64,000 bases of DNA from Oxyruncus cristatus (GCA_013399855.1 VXAY01006780.1:315827-379826); one strand, 5' to 3'; counted from the stretch's first letter, positions 23,141-35,558 are shown. A program made the numbers and translations. Notes: generated by a model from the letters alone, not told the origin.

Positions 23141-24424
23141 CATCAGCAACGGATGAACACTGGGCTCCAGCCTTTATCCCTCCCACCAGTTTGGATGCCA
23201 TGAAAATGGGACCTGAAGTGCTCTTGGTCATGGCTTTAAACTAGTACAGCTCCAGAGAAATTATTAGAGAAAGCCAAAGCCAGATATGAAACAGCCCATG
23301 TTTGTCTTCACTTGCATGTAAAATATTTGGGATTGGACACGTGTCCTGCCTGCTCGGGCTGTGGAACAGTATGGGGAGAGAGGCAGTTCTTGCACAATGG
23401 ATCAGTTCAGGTGCTTTTATATTAAATACACTCCCCAGGGGCCATGGGTTTCCCAACAGGGTACTGGGAAGTACCATAAAATCCCCAAAGCAATAAAATA
23501 ATGACTGACAGAGGAACTTGGCTCATCACCTGCTGCTGCCTCTCTTCCGAGGGATGCAGGGGGCACTCTTTGTGCCCTCCCTGTGGGACTGAGCTGGGAA
23601 AAGCTCCTCACCTAAATCTCTTTGGGCTATTTGGGGTTTATGGGACATAACCAACACTTCAGGCTCCATTTGTAAACTAATGTTCAGGAAATGCACGTCC
23701 CGCTCTCTGCCAGGCTGAGTGAGGAGCCCCCCTCGAGGCAGAGCAAGCCTGGGAGGATAATGGCCCAGGGGGTCTGAAACAAATCTTGAGAATACAAACC
23801 AGAAAATTTTACACCCGAAATTGTGTATATATAGGAGCTGAGTGTCCCTCTGCCCACAGTGTGGCACACAACCAGCTCCTCCCCTCTGTCTCTGACAGCA
23901 GAACATGAGCCACGTGCTGAGTTATGAGAATCTTCATTTAATCCCTCAAGATCTTTTACTGTCCCAGGTGCCCCTGGATCCATTTCAATCCTGTTTTCCA
24001 GACTCGGGACTGGTGTTAATCAACAGCTGTTATTTCAAAAACACAATTCCATTACTGACTCATCCTTAATTTCCTGTCAAAATGATTTTAATACTTATTT
24101 TCTCCACAATGAATGTTACATGTGGGGTTTTTTTCTCTCCCCTGTATTTCTGGTTGCTTATTTATTTTTTAACTATTCACCTCCCCTGGGAGCATGGATC
24201 AGGTCAAGGAGCTTTAAGCAAGTGGAGGGAATAAGAAAAGCCAGAGGTGTCCCTGGGGAGGGAAGATGTCTGGGAGGAGGGAACCAGGTGGCTACAGAAT
24301 GGGGGGAGGCTGCCCCAGGGGTCTGCCAGAGCATGGCTGGGGCTCCTGGTCTCACCCAGCCCCTGGCACAAGGGGGACTGGCTGTCCCTGGGGAACCATC
24401 TCCCCAGCCTGCTACGAGATAATT

Positions 24425-24757
24425 GTAGAATCAGAGAATGGTTTGGGTTGGAAGGGACCTTAGAGATCATCTCATCATGTCCCTGCCATGAGCAGGGACA
24501 CCTTCCACTAGACCAGGTTGCTCCAAGCCCCATCCACCCTGGCCTTGAAAACTTCCAGGGATGGGGCAGCCAGAGGGTAACCTGTGCCAGGGCCTCACCA
24601 TCCTTGCAGGGAAGACTTTCTTCCCAAATGCCATCTAACCCTGCCCTCCGGCAGTGCAAAGACATTCCCCCTTGTCCTGTCACTAGTTCCTGATGAAGAG
24701 TCCCTCGCCTCATCTCCCTCTGGCTTCCTTGTAGGCCCCCTTCAGATACTGGAAGGA
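24425..24757 (-). mobile_element. CR1 LINE 3' end, about 330 bp
   Basis: In reverse orientation the order is 'gtagaatcagagaatgg', 'gtttgggttggaagggacc', 'ccatgagcagggacacctt', 'ccaggttgctccaagccc', 'acttccagggatgggg', 'cctgtgccagggcctcacc', 'ccctccggcagtgcaaag' and 'tccctcgcctcatctccctc'. It reaches farther into the element than most copies here. The 169-codon minus-strand frame over it (24204-24713) is a consequence of this relic. Confidence 0.95.
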
Positions 24758-26000
24758 ATCTGAATTATGGGAGATTGGTTCAAGCTTCTCACAACTCACT
24801 TCATTTTGAAGTAAAATTCACAGTGGGTATAGCAGGAGTGGGAAGTGCCATCACCTCTGCAGGGTGTGGCTGTAGGACCACAGGTGTAGGAACCCAGTTT
24901 GAAAGGGGCACCTGGGCTGTGGTGCCAACTCTTACCTTAGTTATCAGCAAAAACTCCATGACATGTTGCCGTCCAGCTCTGTCTCACCAAAACGAGGGTT
25001 GTTGTCAGCAGTGACACCGATGCACGGGACACGTGAGCTGGCAATGACCTGGCAGGACCCCAGCACTGGTGAGGCCCAACTGATCCTCTGCTATGCCCCC
25101 CTCTGCCCCGACTCCCCTTCTACGGGAATTCTGCTGAGCAGACACGTCCTCCTTGTGTTTTGGGTGTTCCAAATAGGGGAGGGGAGGGGAAAGGAGGGAA
25201 AGAGAGAGGAGGGGAGGGGAGAGGCTTCCTAACCCCTTGAGCAGACTTCAGATCAGGTCTTTCTAAACTGTTCCCCCGCTTCTCTGCTGGGTGTTAATTA
25301 TTACAGCTTGCAACTCAGGAATTTTGTTCTCAGTCATATCCTAGTTTTATTCTCGGTGCATCTGAATGGCAAATTATTCATTTGCTCTAATCACAGTGGG
25401 GTTAGGATCTTCGGTATGCCAGTGACAATATTAATTGCCTAGTGAGTGTTCTTCTGAAGAACGGAAGTTAGAAAGAATGATTCCACACCCCAAGTCATTA
25501 GGAAAAAAGCTCAATTCATTATCTGGGTGTTATTATTACTAATGACATAGTAATAGACTCCATACTAACAATAAATATCTTTTTATCAGCTCGGTGTTTT
25601 AGTTAATAGCCCTTTTAACTCGCAGCTGAAGGTTTGTGCCACCCTCAGCTGACACACACTGTGCTGCCTCTCACTGGGAGCTGCCTCCTGCACGGCTCTG
25701 GTGTGAATCCTTTCTTTTGCAGGTGTTCATAGGGCCATGCCCAGGTGAGGGGCCACGCTGGTGATTTTGGCCATTTCCATGTGTTTTGGCAAGTGATGTG
25801 TGCTGAGGCTCGGGGAGGACAGGGAGACAAGGTGTGGGAGAAACAGGGCAACCCAGAACAGGCTGAAGGGGCTGCCCTCCCCACATCCTGTCTGCTGTTC
25901 CCCCGGGGAATGAAGACACACTCAGACATACCTGTACCTGTAGGGAGAAACCCCATCCACCTTTCTTCCATGTCTCCAGGAGCAAGACCTTATGAATACA
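24758..26000. other. Non-coding stretch, no gene seen
   Basis: It contains a G-rich purine tract at about 25.18-25.22 kb (listed separately). It then holds an AT-rich interval at 25.27-25.62 kb with TTAATT-type cores that looks like ordinary conserved-type intergenic DNA. Confidence 0.5.
25176..25224. repeat. G/A purine tract with quadruplex potential
   Basis: About 49 nt of pure G and A on the plus strand. It starts with three G4 runs separated by single A, followed by further G-runs. This satisfies the usual G-quadruplex pattern (four runs of at least three G with loops up to seven nt). The complementary pyrimidine strand could also form a triplex. Confidence 0.85.
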
Positions 26001-26130
26001 TTCAAGGCCAGGGTGGATGGGAATTGGAGCAACCTGGTGTAGCGGAAGGTGTCCCTGCCCATGGCACGGGAGTTGGAACCAGATGAGCTCTAAGGTCCTT
26101 CTCAACACAAATCCGTCTGTGATTCTGTGA
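26001..26130 (+). mobile_element. CR1 LINE 3'-tail fragment
   Basis: 'ttcaaggccagggtggatgg', 'gagcaacctggtgtagcgg', 'aaggtgtccctgcccatgg' and 'aaggtccttctcaacac' lead into 'ctgtgattctgtgaaa'. About 130 bp of the 3' untranslated region survive, including two degenerate terminal repeats. Confidence 0.92.
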
Positions 26131-29009
26131 AACCATTTCTGTATGAACATAAAAATCATATCTCAAGACTGTCTGTGAGAAATCTCTTCCGGAATGACTC
26201 CAAATTCTGTACTACCCAAGGGACCTGAAAATACCAGGGCATGAAGCAGAATTTTGGGGGTTTTTTTTGCACCAGGCTTGATTTTCCTCCAGGGGAAAAG
26301 GTCTGTGCCCCCTTCCAGGTCACCTCACACAGCAAAGATGGGGCTTTTGTCTCCAGCAGGAAAGCTAAAGACTTTATGTAGTGGGCAGTGTGGGTGGATT
26401 TGGGTAGGCTTTGAGCCATTCAAGGCCAGTACATGCCCTCCCCATCTTCCTAACAGCGCCCTCAGAGCACAGGACAGGCTGCTCTGGAGACCTGTACTTC
26501 TCATTTCCAATTGATGCTGTTTTCCAGGGATCTGGACACCAGATCCTGGTGGAGTCCCCAAACTGCCTCTTGGCTCTGCATTCCTGCATTGAAAGGAGAG
26601 GGAGGACAGAAGCACTGTCGAGGTGTGGGGAGAGGGTGAGGTCTATTTGTTTCTCTCCCTTTCAGCATTTCAAAGTGTTTCCTGTGGTGAGAACCTCTGG
26701 TGATGCTCTGTCACTGGGGGTCCCACCCATGCCCAGGGGAGGGGACACTGTCCTGCTGCTGAGGCATTGATGGAGAAAAGACAGCTGGATTCCAAATCCC
26801 TGTTCCCATCCTAGAGGGAATCTGCTCTTGGAAAAACAGTATTAAGAGACATTCCAGCACTGTATCCTTTTATTTCTTGTCACAGGTGTACCGAGACAAT
26901 TCTGGTGCTGCAGTGGAATACAAAATGATTTATTAATGACAGGAAAATCTGCACCCTTGGAATATCCTAAAGCAAGTTTGGAGTTATTGGCAGGGTCATT
27001 ACCAGCCGCTCTATTAGGAAGGCCAGGAAAATAGATATTTTATCTTTAATTGAATTTCATATAAGTTGCAACCTGGCCTTTAACAGAGAGGCTTCATTTG
27101 AATTTATCACCAACCCGAGCATTGGCTTTAGGCTCTTGGATTTCGTCTCCAATGCTGCTGAAAACATTTTTCCCCAATTGCATTCTGACTTTGAATGCAG
27201 AAACCTTAACTAGAAAATCAGCAGTTTTGCTTTGGTGTTTTCTAATTTAGCTACACTCATGTCCATCACAGACCAGAAGTCTGACATTTTTTGCTTGAAG
27301 TGGTTCAAGTGTTCCAGCAGCTCAGTGGGTTGAATTGGCTGTTCAATGCCTGACGCAGGACCTCCCCCCGCACCCTCCAGGCCCTGGAGCTGGGATGGAT
27401 CCTCACCCCACATCGGCACCAGCTCCTGCTCTGCTCAACCCTGGGTTCCTCCAGTACCTGGTGTTCTCGCCAGCTAAAAGAGGAGAAAGGCTTGGTTCAA
27501 ACTGGAATCACACGGGAATTACAGGAGCTGACCATGCATTTTAGTAACAAAATTATGCCATAGAAAAGCAAGTTATTATTTTAAACATAGTGGAACTGTT
27601 TGTAATTTGTTTGTAAAACAAATATCTACTTGATACGACATTACATTGTTGAATTACTTATTTACAACTCCAAATACCTGTGTTATTTGTGCTGCCTGCT
27701 ATTGCAAACACCGAATTAATGTTCATTTATTTTTCCACTTAAGTTGTGGAGAATGTATTATGACTTCATCAATTGGCTTTGTTTTTCAAAGAAAGTTATT
27801 TCAATCCAATTCCTTATGTCATGTTACAGATAAATGAAAGCCAAGGCCCCCCATATTGCAGGTGAAATCTGTAATGCCGTGGCTCCGGAGTGATGCCTTA
27901 AACAATCAAGCTAAATATGTCAAGGGACTTTTTAATACGCTGCACTGATGAAGCAAGAGTATTAAATTTATTCAACCATGAAGAAGGCTTTGATTATCGT
28001 ACACCTCAGCTGTGCCGGTATGTGTTGACCATGAGAAAAAAAAAACAGGAGAAAATGAAATGTGATTAGTTCCTGATGGGCTGAAATTCCTTTAATACGC
28101 GTAACAGGGAGGGAATTCATATTAACAGCTTCCATCAAGAATTTATTTTTTTCATATCTACTCCACAACACAATGAATCAGTGTCTCCAAAGGCTGATAA
28201 TATTCTTATCAATACCTGAATGGGAACAGGTGGGATGGCGCAATTACTGCTGGTTTATTGTCTGCATTGTGTACCATTCCGAAGCCCTGGAAATGCACCC
28301 CCACCCCCCAGTTTCACTCCTGAAAACAGAAGTGACAGTCGCTTTCGATCATTTTTTTGTCAGTAGATTCGATTGTGCAGATTTGGAAAACTGATCAAGT
28401 TACAAGATTTTAAAAATTCTTTTTGAGCTTAAGCTTAACAAAAGCCTATTTTTAAGAACTTGCTAGAAAAAAGCTGTAATTCATTGAGTGAGACGCAATT
28501 ATAATATGCAAAAGGCACTGTCAGCAGATGGAAAAATGATGAGGAAATCTAAAGCTAATTATTAATCACCTGGCTTTGGTGGCACTACAGAATTCAACTC
28601 CCTGTGTCCCAGGCTGGTGCTGGATTTGCAGAGCTGCAAATGGTGGTTTATCTGTATTATTTTTAGGAAAGGCTCTAGCACCCACATGCACAATGCCAAT
28701 GTTTACAACTGAATTATTGCAACTCCATGTTTTACTCCTCCGCTGCTTCCGCAGTGATTTCCCACTGTTGAAAGTGAGGGAGCACAGGAATTATAACAGA
28801 ATTCACAAAGAAGTGAGAAATCGGGTTTCAAATGTTCAGCATTGTTAATTTGTGTGCATCACTTGTGGAGGGAAAAGTGGTGTGATCACAGGGGAAACTT
28901 GGAGACAGAAGGGATTGTTGGAGACTATCCTGATGTCTGGGCTGCCCCCACTGCCCCTGCTCTGCCCGGGCCCCAGTACCAGCACAGGGGCACCATGGCC
29001 TCCTGTAAT
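26131..29009. other. Repeat-poor stretch with strongly regulatory-looking AT-rich DNA
   Basis: After about 26870 the sequence turns AT-rich and stays free of recognisable repeats apart from A10 at 28036. The interval 27000-27240 and most of 27540-28570 have the texture of conserved non-coding elements. TAATTATTAAT lies at 28556-28566 and an ATGCAAA octamer half at 28506-28512. No exon or gene is supported. A 21-nt splice-like segment at 26666 was rejected. Confidence 0.5.
28036..28045. repeat. A10 homopolymer
   Basis: Short A-run within AT-rich unique sequence. It is not attached to a retroposon body. Confidence 0.85.
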
Positions 29010-29305
29010 CAAGAAATCCCAGACTGCTTTCGGATGGAAGGGATCCTAAAACTGATCCCGTTCCATCCCCTGCCGCAGGCAGGGACACCTTCCACTATCC
29101 CAGGTTGCTCCAAGCCCCGTCCAACCCGGCTTTGAACACTTCCAGGGGTGGGGCAGCCACAGCTTCTCTGGGCAACCTGTGCCAGGGCCTCACCACCCTC
29201 ACAAGGAAGACTTTCTTCCTAATATCCCATCTAACCTGCCCTCTGGCAGTGGGAAGCCATTCCGCCTTGTATTGTCACTACATGGTCCTGTGAATAGTCT
29301 CTCTA
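29010..29305 (-). mobile_element. CR1 LINE 3' end
   Basis: In reverse orientation: a decayed tail, then 'cggatggaagggatcct', 'aggcagggacaccttccac', 'ccaggttgctccaagccc', 'aacacttccaggggtgggg', 'cttctctgggcaacctgtg', 'gaagactttcttcctaat' and 'cctctggcagtgggaagcc'. The terminal 'tagaatca' repeats are eroded, so this copy is older than the one at 24.4 kb although it covers the same segment. Confidence 0.93.
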
Positions 29306-29962
29306 TGAAAATGTGGAAGTTCAGCTGGACAGGTGCTGGGTTTTATGCAAATCCAGGAGTACTGACTGGCTGCTCCCTCTGATCCCCAATTTGACAGATG
29401 AGAGAGCTTGAGAACTTGAGTATTTCAGTGGCACTCGTACTGAAGATGATAAATGCTGTCTTCATCTGGCAACTTCAAGGTTCACTTTTTTATATTTGAA
29501 GAGGGACATGCAGATGGTTAAAAACACAACATTAATAATCCTTCCCTGCAAGCAAGATTGATACACACAGCATAAATCCTCATGCAGCTGATGTGGCTTC
29601 TGGTAGACACGGAGTGGTGCTTTTGTCATCAATATTTGGGCTGAAGATTGAAGTCCAAGTGAAGGGGTTTTTTGCTTTTCCTTTTCAGAGCAGTGTACTC
29701 CAGAGCTGTTATCCCACTTGCACTCTGTTGATGGCTGCAGGCACTGGGCAGCCCTGTCTGAGGAGCAGAGCAGCCCGTGAGAGCTGTGTCACAGGTTTCA
29801 ACACTGGAGGAATGAAGTGTGGCACAAACTGCTCTTTGCAGCACTCGAGTCCATGTGGAATTCAGGGGGTCTGGGGTTACATCAGCAACAGTCCCACCGG
29901 CCCAGGCCTCTGCACACAAGTGATGTGGTCCAGTGGAGGGCAGGAGAGGAGGGTTTTTCAGG

Positions 29963-29990
29963 ACTGACTTTGTCAGACTGACTTTGTCAG
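29963..29990. repeat. Perfect 14-bp tandem duplication
   Basis: 'actgactttgtcag' occurs twice head to tail with no mismatch, which points to a recent slippage event. Confidence 0.95.
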
Positions 29991-32372
29991 TGCTTGATTT
30001 TCCAACAGCAACAAAAGCTTTCTTCCTCGTGTTCATGAGGATGTTGTTTAGGGTTTAATGAGGCTGCTGACCCAACAAGGGGGTCCTGACCACCAGGGTC
30101 AGCCAGCACTCCTTGTCTCTCTCCTGCCTCCAGGTCCCACTGTACGTGGCGTTATCCCATCTGCAGGTCGTGGCTACTTCAGCTTCAGTGCTGAGGGCAG
30201 GGGAGAGATGTGGGAGCAGAAAACTCCAGCCCCAGAGTTGTGGCGTCCTGCACTATCCCAGCCTGATCTCCCCTAGACGGGGAGATATATCCAGGGAAGC
30301 CTGTAAAAGCAATCCTGACATGGCGAACATCCCCCCCTCTGCTGGGGAATGAGATATTTGGCCTTTACTATGCAAGAGACCTTTTTATCTCCCAGATAAA
30401 AATCTTAGAGAAATTGGGAGTACAGGGCTGGAAAAACACAGCCCCACCCACATCAAGCTCAAATGGAAGCCAAGTCATTGCTGAGCATGTGAAATAAATT
30501 TAGGGTATTGCAAGGAAACTGGGAAAAGACAAGACATGCTGAGCATCAGACAGAAAAATGAACAAAGGCTGGAAATGCTGCCTTGATGGAAATCTCTCAG
30601 GTCTCCGTGCTCTCCAAGGTGAGTGCTGGCTGAAAGAGGGCTGGACCTGCAAGCAAATAAATCTTCTCTTGTTATTTGGTTTCTCCTGTGTTCATGGAAA
30701 CAAAAATTGCATTAAGAAATACCTGACTTCACTATCAATTTTTATTCCCAGTGGAAACCCAGACAGGGCTCTTGGCTTTGGCCTCACTGTTTAGTGCTCT
30801 ATGAAACATTCCACAGCCTGTTTGCTCCTTTTCCTCCTCACTCAGACACTGGATATCAGGTGAAAAACAGGACTCTTTAATTTCCATTGCTCTTCATGAG
30901 GTTCTTCCTCTTTTCTGAAGGGTTTTTAAGCAAGGAAGAGTGCCATCCTCCATGACATTATGAAGACAAGGGCAGATGCAAAGGAAACCCAAACCATAAG
31001 CATGGGAATATCTGTAGTGGTTCCCAACAAACTCCTCTGGCTTGGGACCTGCAGAGATGTGGAGAGCAGAAATGGCTGTGCTGCCTTGGCATGAACTCCC
31101 CATGCGTGAGGAGCCTGTAGCACCAAGGCCTTTTGTCTCCTTTGTCAAACACATCTAATTCCTCTTCTCCAAATGGTGTCATTGCTCCTGGAGCTCCCAC
31201 AGCCTGCTGGCCTCCTCCCTGCTCTGTGCCTGCGAGTTCCACTGTTGCCTTTGACTACATTGCCCTCCCTCCTGTTAATGTCCAAATGAAACAGAAATAC
31301 ATTTTTAAACCTGTTTTGATTTAATTCAGGTTTTTTCCAACTACATTTAAGACTTAGTCTTCATCTTCCGCTTTGTTACAACATGAGAAGAGACAGTAGA
31401 TGGTTCTAGGGAGAATGTTCTGGCTGTTTATCTCTTTGAGGATGATTCAAACAAATGCTTTGAAGGACACCTTTGCAGAGGGTCCCCGTGTGGAGCTGGG
31501 TGGCCGTGGTGCTCTAGAGAGGGACCTCTGCTCAGGGAGCACACAGTGTTATTTGCTTTGCCATGCAGAGCCCTGGTTGTGGGGAGCTCTTTCCTTGGGA
31601 AGAGGTCAAGTAGATCACATGACTGGGAAAAAAAAATGGTGAAAAGAGGCTCAGCAGGGAAACAGCCTCCAAGCAAAGGCTCGGGGATTGTCTCGCTGCT
31701 GTTCCCTGAGGAGCAAGTTTTACATACGCAGTAGAACTCTTGAATCTCTTGATTCACGAGAGAGAAACCTCTGTGATGTTTTCTCCTAGTGCAACAGTAA
31801 TTAAAGTGGGATGAGGACAGGATGGCTGTTTTGGAAAACCTCCCAATGCCAGGGAAGGGTTTGTGCCTCCGGTGTCCTCTGGGTGGGTGGTGGCTGTTCC
31901 CTGGAGTCCCTTAGAATCAGTATCAACAGTGCTATGCTGAGCAGACTCCAGATCTCATGTCAGCTCTAAGGAACACCATTAATATTTCAGTAGGATTCAG
32001 ACAAAAGCAAAAATGAAAAAAATGAGAGATTCACAGTGTCATGGAAGAATATTTGCTGATTGAGAGGCAGGCAGCTTTTTTAAAACTATGGGGGACATCA
32101 TTTGCAACTCGCTCCTGAGAAGAGAGAAGTCCCATGACAGATTTCAAATCTTTGGCACAGCTTTGTAACTTTATCAAAGAGAACCATCAAAGCGAGAACT
32201 TTGTTCTGAAAAAAATAAAGGCAGAAAAATAATCTATAGAAACCACAACAAAATATAAGATCAGGATAATCATGTTGTACCATCAAAAAGGTGCCATTTT
32301 TGTGCTTTTTGTGATGTTTTCTTTGTGACAGTTGGGTCTCAATGGCACAGTGAAAATAACTTGCTTGCCTTG

Positions 32373-32382
32373 TGATTGACAG
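32373..32382 (+). promoter_or_regulatory. PBX-MEIS/PREP composite site
   Basis: 'tgattgacag' is an exact match to the optimal heterodimer site of PBX with MEIS or PREP. It lies in a repeat-free AT-rich block (about 32.10-32.47 kb) that has the appearance of a conserved enhancer-like element. A 10-mer occurs by chance about once in several hundred kb counting both strands, so context matters. Confidence 0.35.
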
Positions 32383-33410
32383 GAAATTTAAATGCTTGCA
32401 AGCAAATGCCAGCAGGAAAACAATCTCAGCCCACATATTGCACACCTTAATGCAATATTGGATTTAACTGGCCTTCTTGTGAGTTAATGGGTAATTGGAC
32501 CCATATGGCACCCAAAAAAAGTGCAAATTTGGGTTTTCAGTATGAGGAGAAGTCACCTGGGAAACTGTCTACATTTAGTTACTTATCAATATTCAATGCA
32601 ATTGCCAAGACAAGATAAAAGCATAAGATGGAAACTTGAGAGTTTGGATGGAAACAGAGACCAAGAAATGCAGCAAGAGAGAATCTAAAAGGCAACAGTT
32701 TCTCCTCATATTGACCTGACCGTACTGACAAAAATAAATGTCAGCTGTTTTCTATAGTAACAGCACTGAATAGTCCAGAGATGAACAGTATTGACACTGT
32801 CGCCCTTTTCAGCCTTTTTTTTTTCTCTCTACATGTTTGATTCAGAAAACTTGTAAGTTGTTTTCTCCCCCCTTTTTTTTGTTATATTTTATTCTGTAAT
32901 CACCATTCCACCAGTTATCTTGGGGTGGATTGTCAGTGAAGGAGCAAGTCCACCTTGGATGCTCAGGGAGTTCAGCTGGAAATGTTTGATACCATAAAGC
33001 CAGCAAAAATGACAGATTGGCAGCTCTTCCTGGTTCAAGGGTTGTAGCTCCAAGGAGACATCTGAGAACTAGAAATATCTGCTTGGAAACCAGCATGTGA
33101 CCCAAGTGCAGTGTGGGGAGCACTGTTGGACCAGCAAGGACCAAGCCAATGGTCTTCAATCCCCAACCCAGGTCTTGCTCCAAAGCAAGGGGCTATGCTG
33201 CTGTGGGATCATAAGAAGGCAGGAGCATCCATTATCCTTCATTTCCTTCACAAGAGAAGGAAATAGGAAAGGAATGAAGCTGGAGTCATGGTAATTATTG
33301 GCTAGTTATCACCACTGAGCTTGGCATTGACTACTGTGGCACATCTAGAGTAACAGCAGAGAGGACACATTCCAACAAAGAGTCTGCACTTACCCTGATT
33401 TTCTGCAATA

Positions 33411-33512
33411 TCAGGGAATCCTCAAGACTGGAAAAGCCCCATCAGACCACCAAGTGCAACTGTTTCCCCAGCACTGCCAAGTCCACCACTATCTCATGTC
33501 CCCATGCACCAC
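33411..33512 (-). mobile_element. CR1 LINE 3'-tail fragment
   Basis: In reverse orientation: 'tcagggaatcctcaagactg', 'gaaaagccccatcagacc', 'accaagtgcaactgtttccc', 'cagcactgccaagtccacc' and 'atctcatgtccccatgcacc'. The block 'cagcactgccaagtccaccact' is typical of a subfamily different from the 'gttgctccaagccc' group. The copy is old and lacks intact terminal repeats. Confidence 0.82.
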
Positions 33513-34326
33513 ACATTTTTCGTGGTGGGAATTGCTCTCAGGGAGCAAATCCCCTCGCTACCAGGCAGAATCCTCTCCCTCTGATCCTCAGGGATGGTTA
33601 ATCCTTGGGAAGGTGTCTCATGCTGTCCACTCCTCGCTGCTGACACTGGAAGGTTTTCTGCAGCTGCATCCTCTGTTTGCAAAGTCACATAACCTTGACA
33701 AAAAGGTAAAGAAGAAATGTATTTATTTTATTTTGCTGTGAGACAGCTCTGTCCAAGCACAGCAGCCCCAGTTATAATTGATATTACTGCAATTTCCCTC
33801 AGCTTCTCCAGCAAATATGAGGCAGTGCTGCACCTTCAGCACCTGAGAAGGAACCTGCTTTGAAAACCTTATCATTCCAATTTTACACACATTCTTTTTG
33901 TGGATGTATGTTTAGTATTTCACTCTTATCTCCCAGCCTGCTGAAATAAACCTGTATTTCTTAAGAAGAGCCACTCTCAGTCTCAGACCTAATAAAAAGT
34001 CTGTCTCACGCAAGGAGACTGTTGGCCCTTTGTTGATGAAAGTTGTTATTGTTTTGCAGGTAAACCAAACAGAGAGCAGGTTTACCCACGCTCTAGTTAC
34101 AGTCTGTCACTAATGAGGGGCTTGTGCCAGCACATACAAGCAGCACATCAAAGTATACACAAGAAAACAATGGTTTTCCTCTCCTTTAAAGGTCTCCCTA
34201 CCGCAGAGCAGGACCCCATGGATGCACATCATTAACTCAGTGGTGGGGCATGATCTGGCCTCAAAGGTGCATCTGGCCCCTCCTGCAGTTGGAAAGGAAC
34301 ATCTGGCCCCACTTGTCTACAGCATG
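33513..34326. other. Non-coding stretch, no gene seen
   Basis: Unique sequence with no recognisable repeat or exon. It is mildly AT-rich after 33700. Frames here are short and featureless. Confidence 0.5.
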
Positions 34327-34510
34327 GCATTGGCACCGGCTGCCCAGGGCAGTGCTGGAGTCACCATCCCGGGAAGGGTTCAAAAGACATGTGGATGTGG
34401 CAGCTGGGGACACAGGTTAGTGATGAACATGGTGGTGGTGCTGGGTTAATGGTTGGACTTAATGATCTCAGAGGGCTTGTCCAACCTTCATTATTCTGTG
34501 ATCCCATGAT
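34327..34510 (+). mobile_element. CR1 LINE 3' end
   Basis: 'gcaccggctgcccagggcag', 'gctggagtcaccatcccgg', 'catgtggatgtggcagct', 'ggttaatggttggactta', 'atgatctcagagggcttg' and 'tccaaccttcattattctg' match the same subfamily as the copy at 2.93 kb. Compared with that copy it starts further downstream, about 75 bp from where ORF2 would end. Confidence 0.93.
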
Positions 34511-34733
34511 GATGCTCAGACAGAAGCACCAAATGAAGGCCCCACAGCCCTGGCACCACACGGAGGTTATTTCTCAATGTCTCTTGGAGCAAACATTGGT
34601 GAGCTGTAAGTACTGCAGCCAGCTGTGATGCTGAACTCCCCAGTATTGTGTGACCCTTCATTACAGCTGTCACGTGAACCTTAAACATTGGCAATGCAGG
34701 AGGGCTGCGGCAGGGCACACACGGATTATTCCT

Positions 34734-34752
34734 ACACACACACACCCCCCCC
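34734..34752. repeat. (AC)6 followed by C8
   Basis: A short dinucleotide repeat runs directly into a C-run and is followed by 'tgtgtg'. The AC and TG parts could pair around the C-run. It is a probable microsatellite. Confidence 0.9.
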
Positions 34753-35524
34753 TGTGTGAGAGTGCAAAACTGAGTGGAACTGAGGCATCCCACATGGGAA
34801 AAATACTACATGGAATGGCTTTCCTAAATAATGTTGGTTTTCTTTAAAGTGACAGCAGTACAAACATTTAATGCACACACACATATGCTGTCGGGAGGGT
34901 TTTGCTGTTCACACTCAGCTATGATGTACATGCCAGGAGCTGTTATGTTAAAAAACCTGTATCTCAGTTCTCCTTATGTCAAGGCCCAGTTTTAGATAGA
35001 GTTCTAAAAAATAATGTCATTTCTCTACTCATTTATTTTAGCAAATAATTTTAGGGATGACTGAATTCTTTGCAGAACATGCTGTTACTATATAATGGGA
35101 CTAATTAGGAGATTTCAGATCTAAAAAGTGTTCAAACACGTTAAAAGACCAACTTTGAGCATGCACACGATTTCATGGAGAATTTTCTTCTCCTTTGCAG
35201 GACTCAAGGCAACTCTTCTGCAGAACTGCCTTCCTCTAACGCTGGGAGAAAGCAAATCCTAGAGTGCTCCAAAGAGGAGGGTTGAAGTTTCTGCACCGAT
35301 GGCAAGGACAGGAGTTTAATAAGAACAGTAATTCTCCCTCACTCCTTTTGCCTGTGATGAGAAGCCCAGTCCCTTGGATAGGTGTCTATTATTTTTCTCT
35401 GTGTAGCCAGGAGTCCTCTGAAGTGCTGACAGATTCCAGGTTCTGTTTGTGCCCCAGCTACAGCTAATTCTGAGGATTCGGGTACTTCAAAGCTCTCTGT
35501 TGATTATTTTCTCCATGTTAGTTA

Positions 35525-35558
35525 CATTTGAAAGTCAAATGATTTTTCAATGAAAAAT
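35525..35558. repeat. Two adjacent perfect inverted repeats
   Basis: 'catttga' + 'aag' + 'tcaaatg' is followed after one shared base by 'attttca'-type arms: 'atttttca' + 'a' + 'tgaaaaat'. Both are perfect. They sit at the edge of an AT-rich block that might be a decayed DNA transposon or an ancient conserved repeat. I cannot assign a family. Confidence 0.6.

Larger units (their letters stand above)
21573..24424. other. Non-coding stretch with small duplications
   Basis: It holds a 29-bp duplication at about 21.9 kb, a 39-bp duplication at 23.0 kb and a scrap of CR1 tail at 23.11 kb. The 22.3-22.7 kb part is AT-rich with an A-run. The 162-codon minus-strand frame at 22743-23231 exists mainly because the 39-bp duplication stays open and is not regarded as a gene. 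Confidence 0.5.
29306..33410. other. CR1-free stretch of about 4 kb
   Basis: No gene is supported. A perfect 14-bp duplication lies at 29963. The intervals 31.75-32.05 kb and 32.1-32.8 kb are AT-rich, and the latter contains a perfect PBX-MEIS composite site. T-runs at about 32815 and 32871 are simple sequence. Confidence 0.5.

Noticed and set aside
22743..23231. 162-codon minus-strand frame
   Set aside because: The repeated Pro-Trp-Gly-Leu-Asp segment comes from the 39-bp duplication, and the rest is featureless.
24204..24713. Longest open frame (169 codons, minus strand)
   Set aside because: Most of it is antisense to, or part of, a CR1 3' end; no protein domain is visible.
26666..26686. 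21-nt microexon-like unit after 'tctctccctttcag'
   Set aside because: The donor (GTGGTGAGA) is only moderate, and such pairs are expected by chance at this window size.
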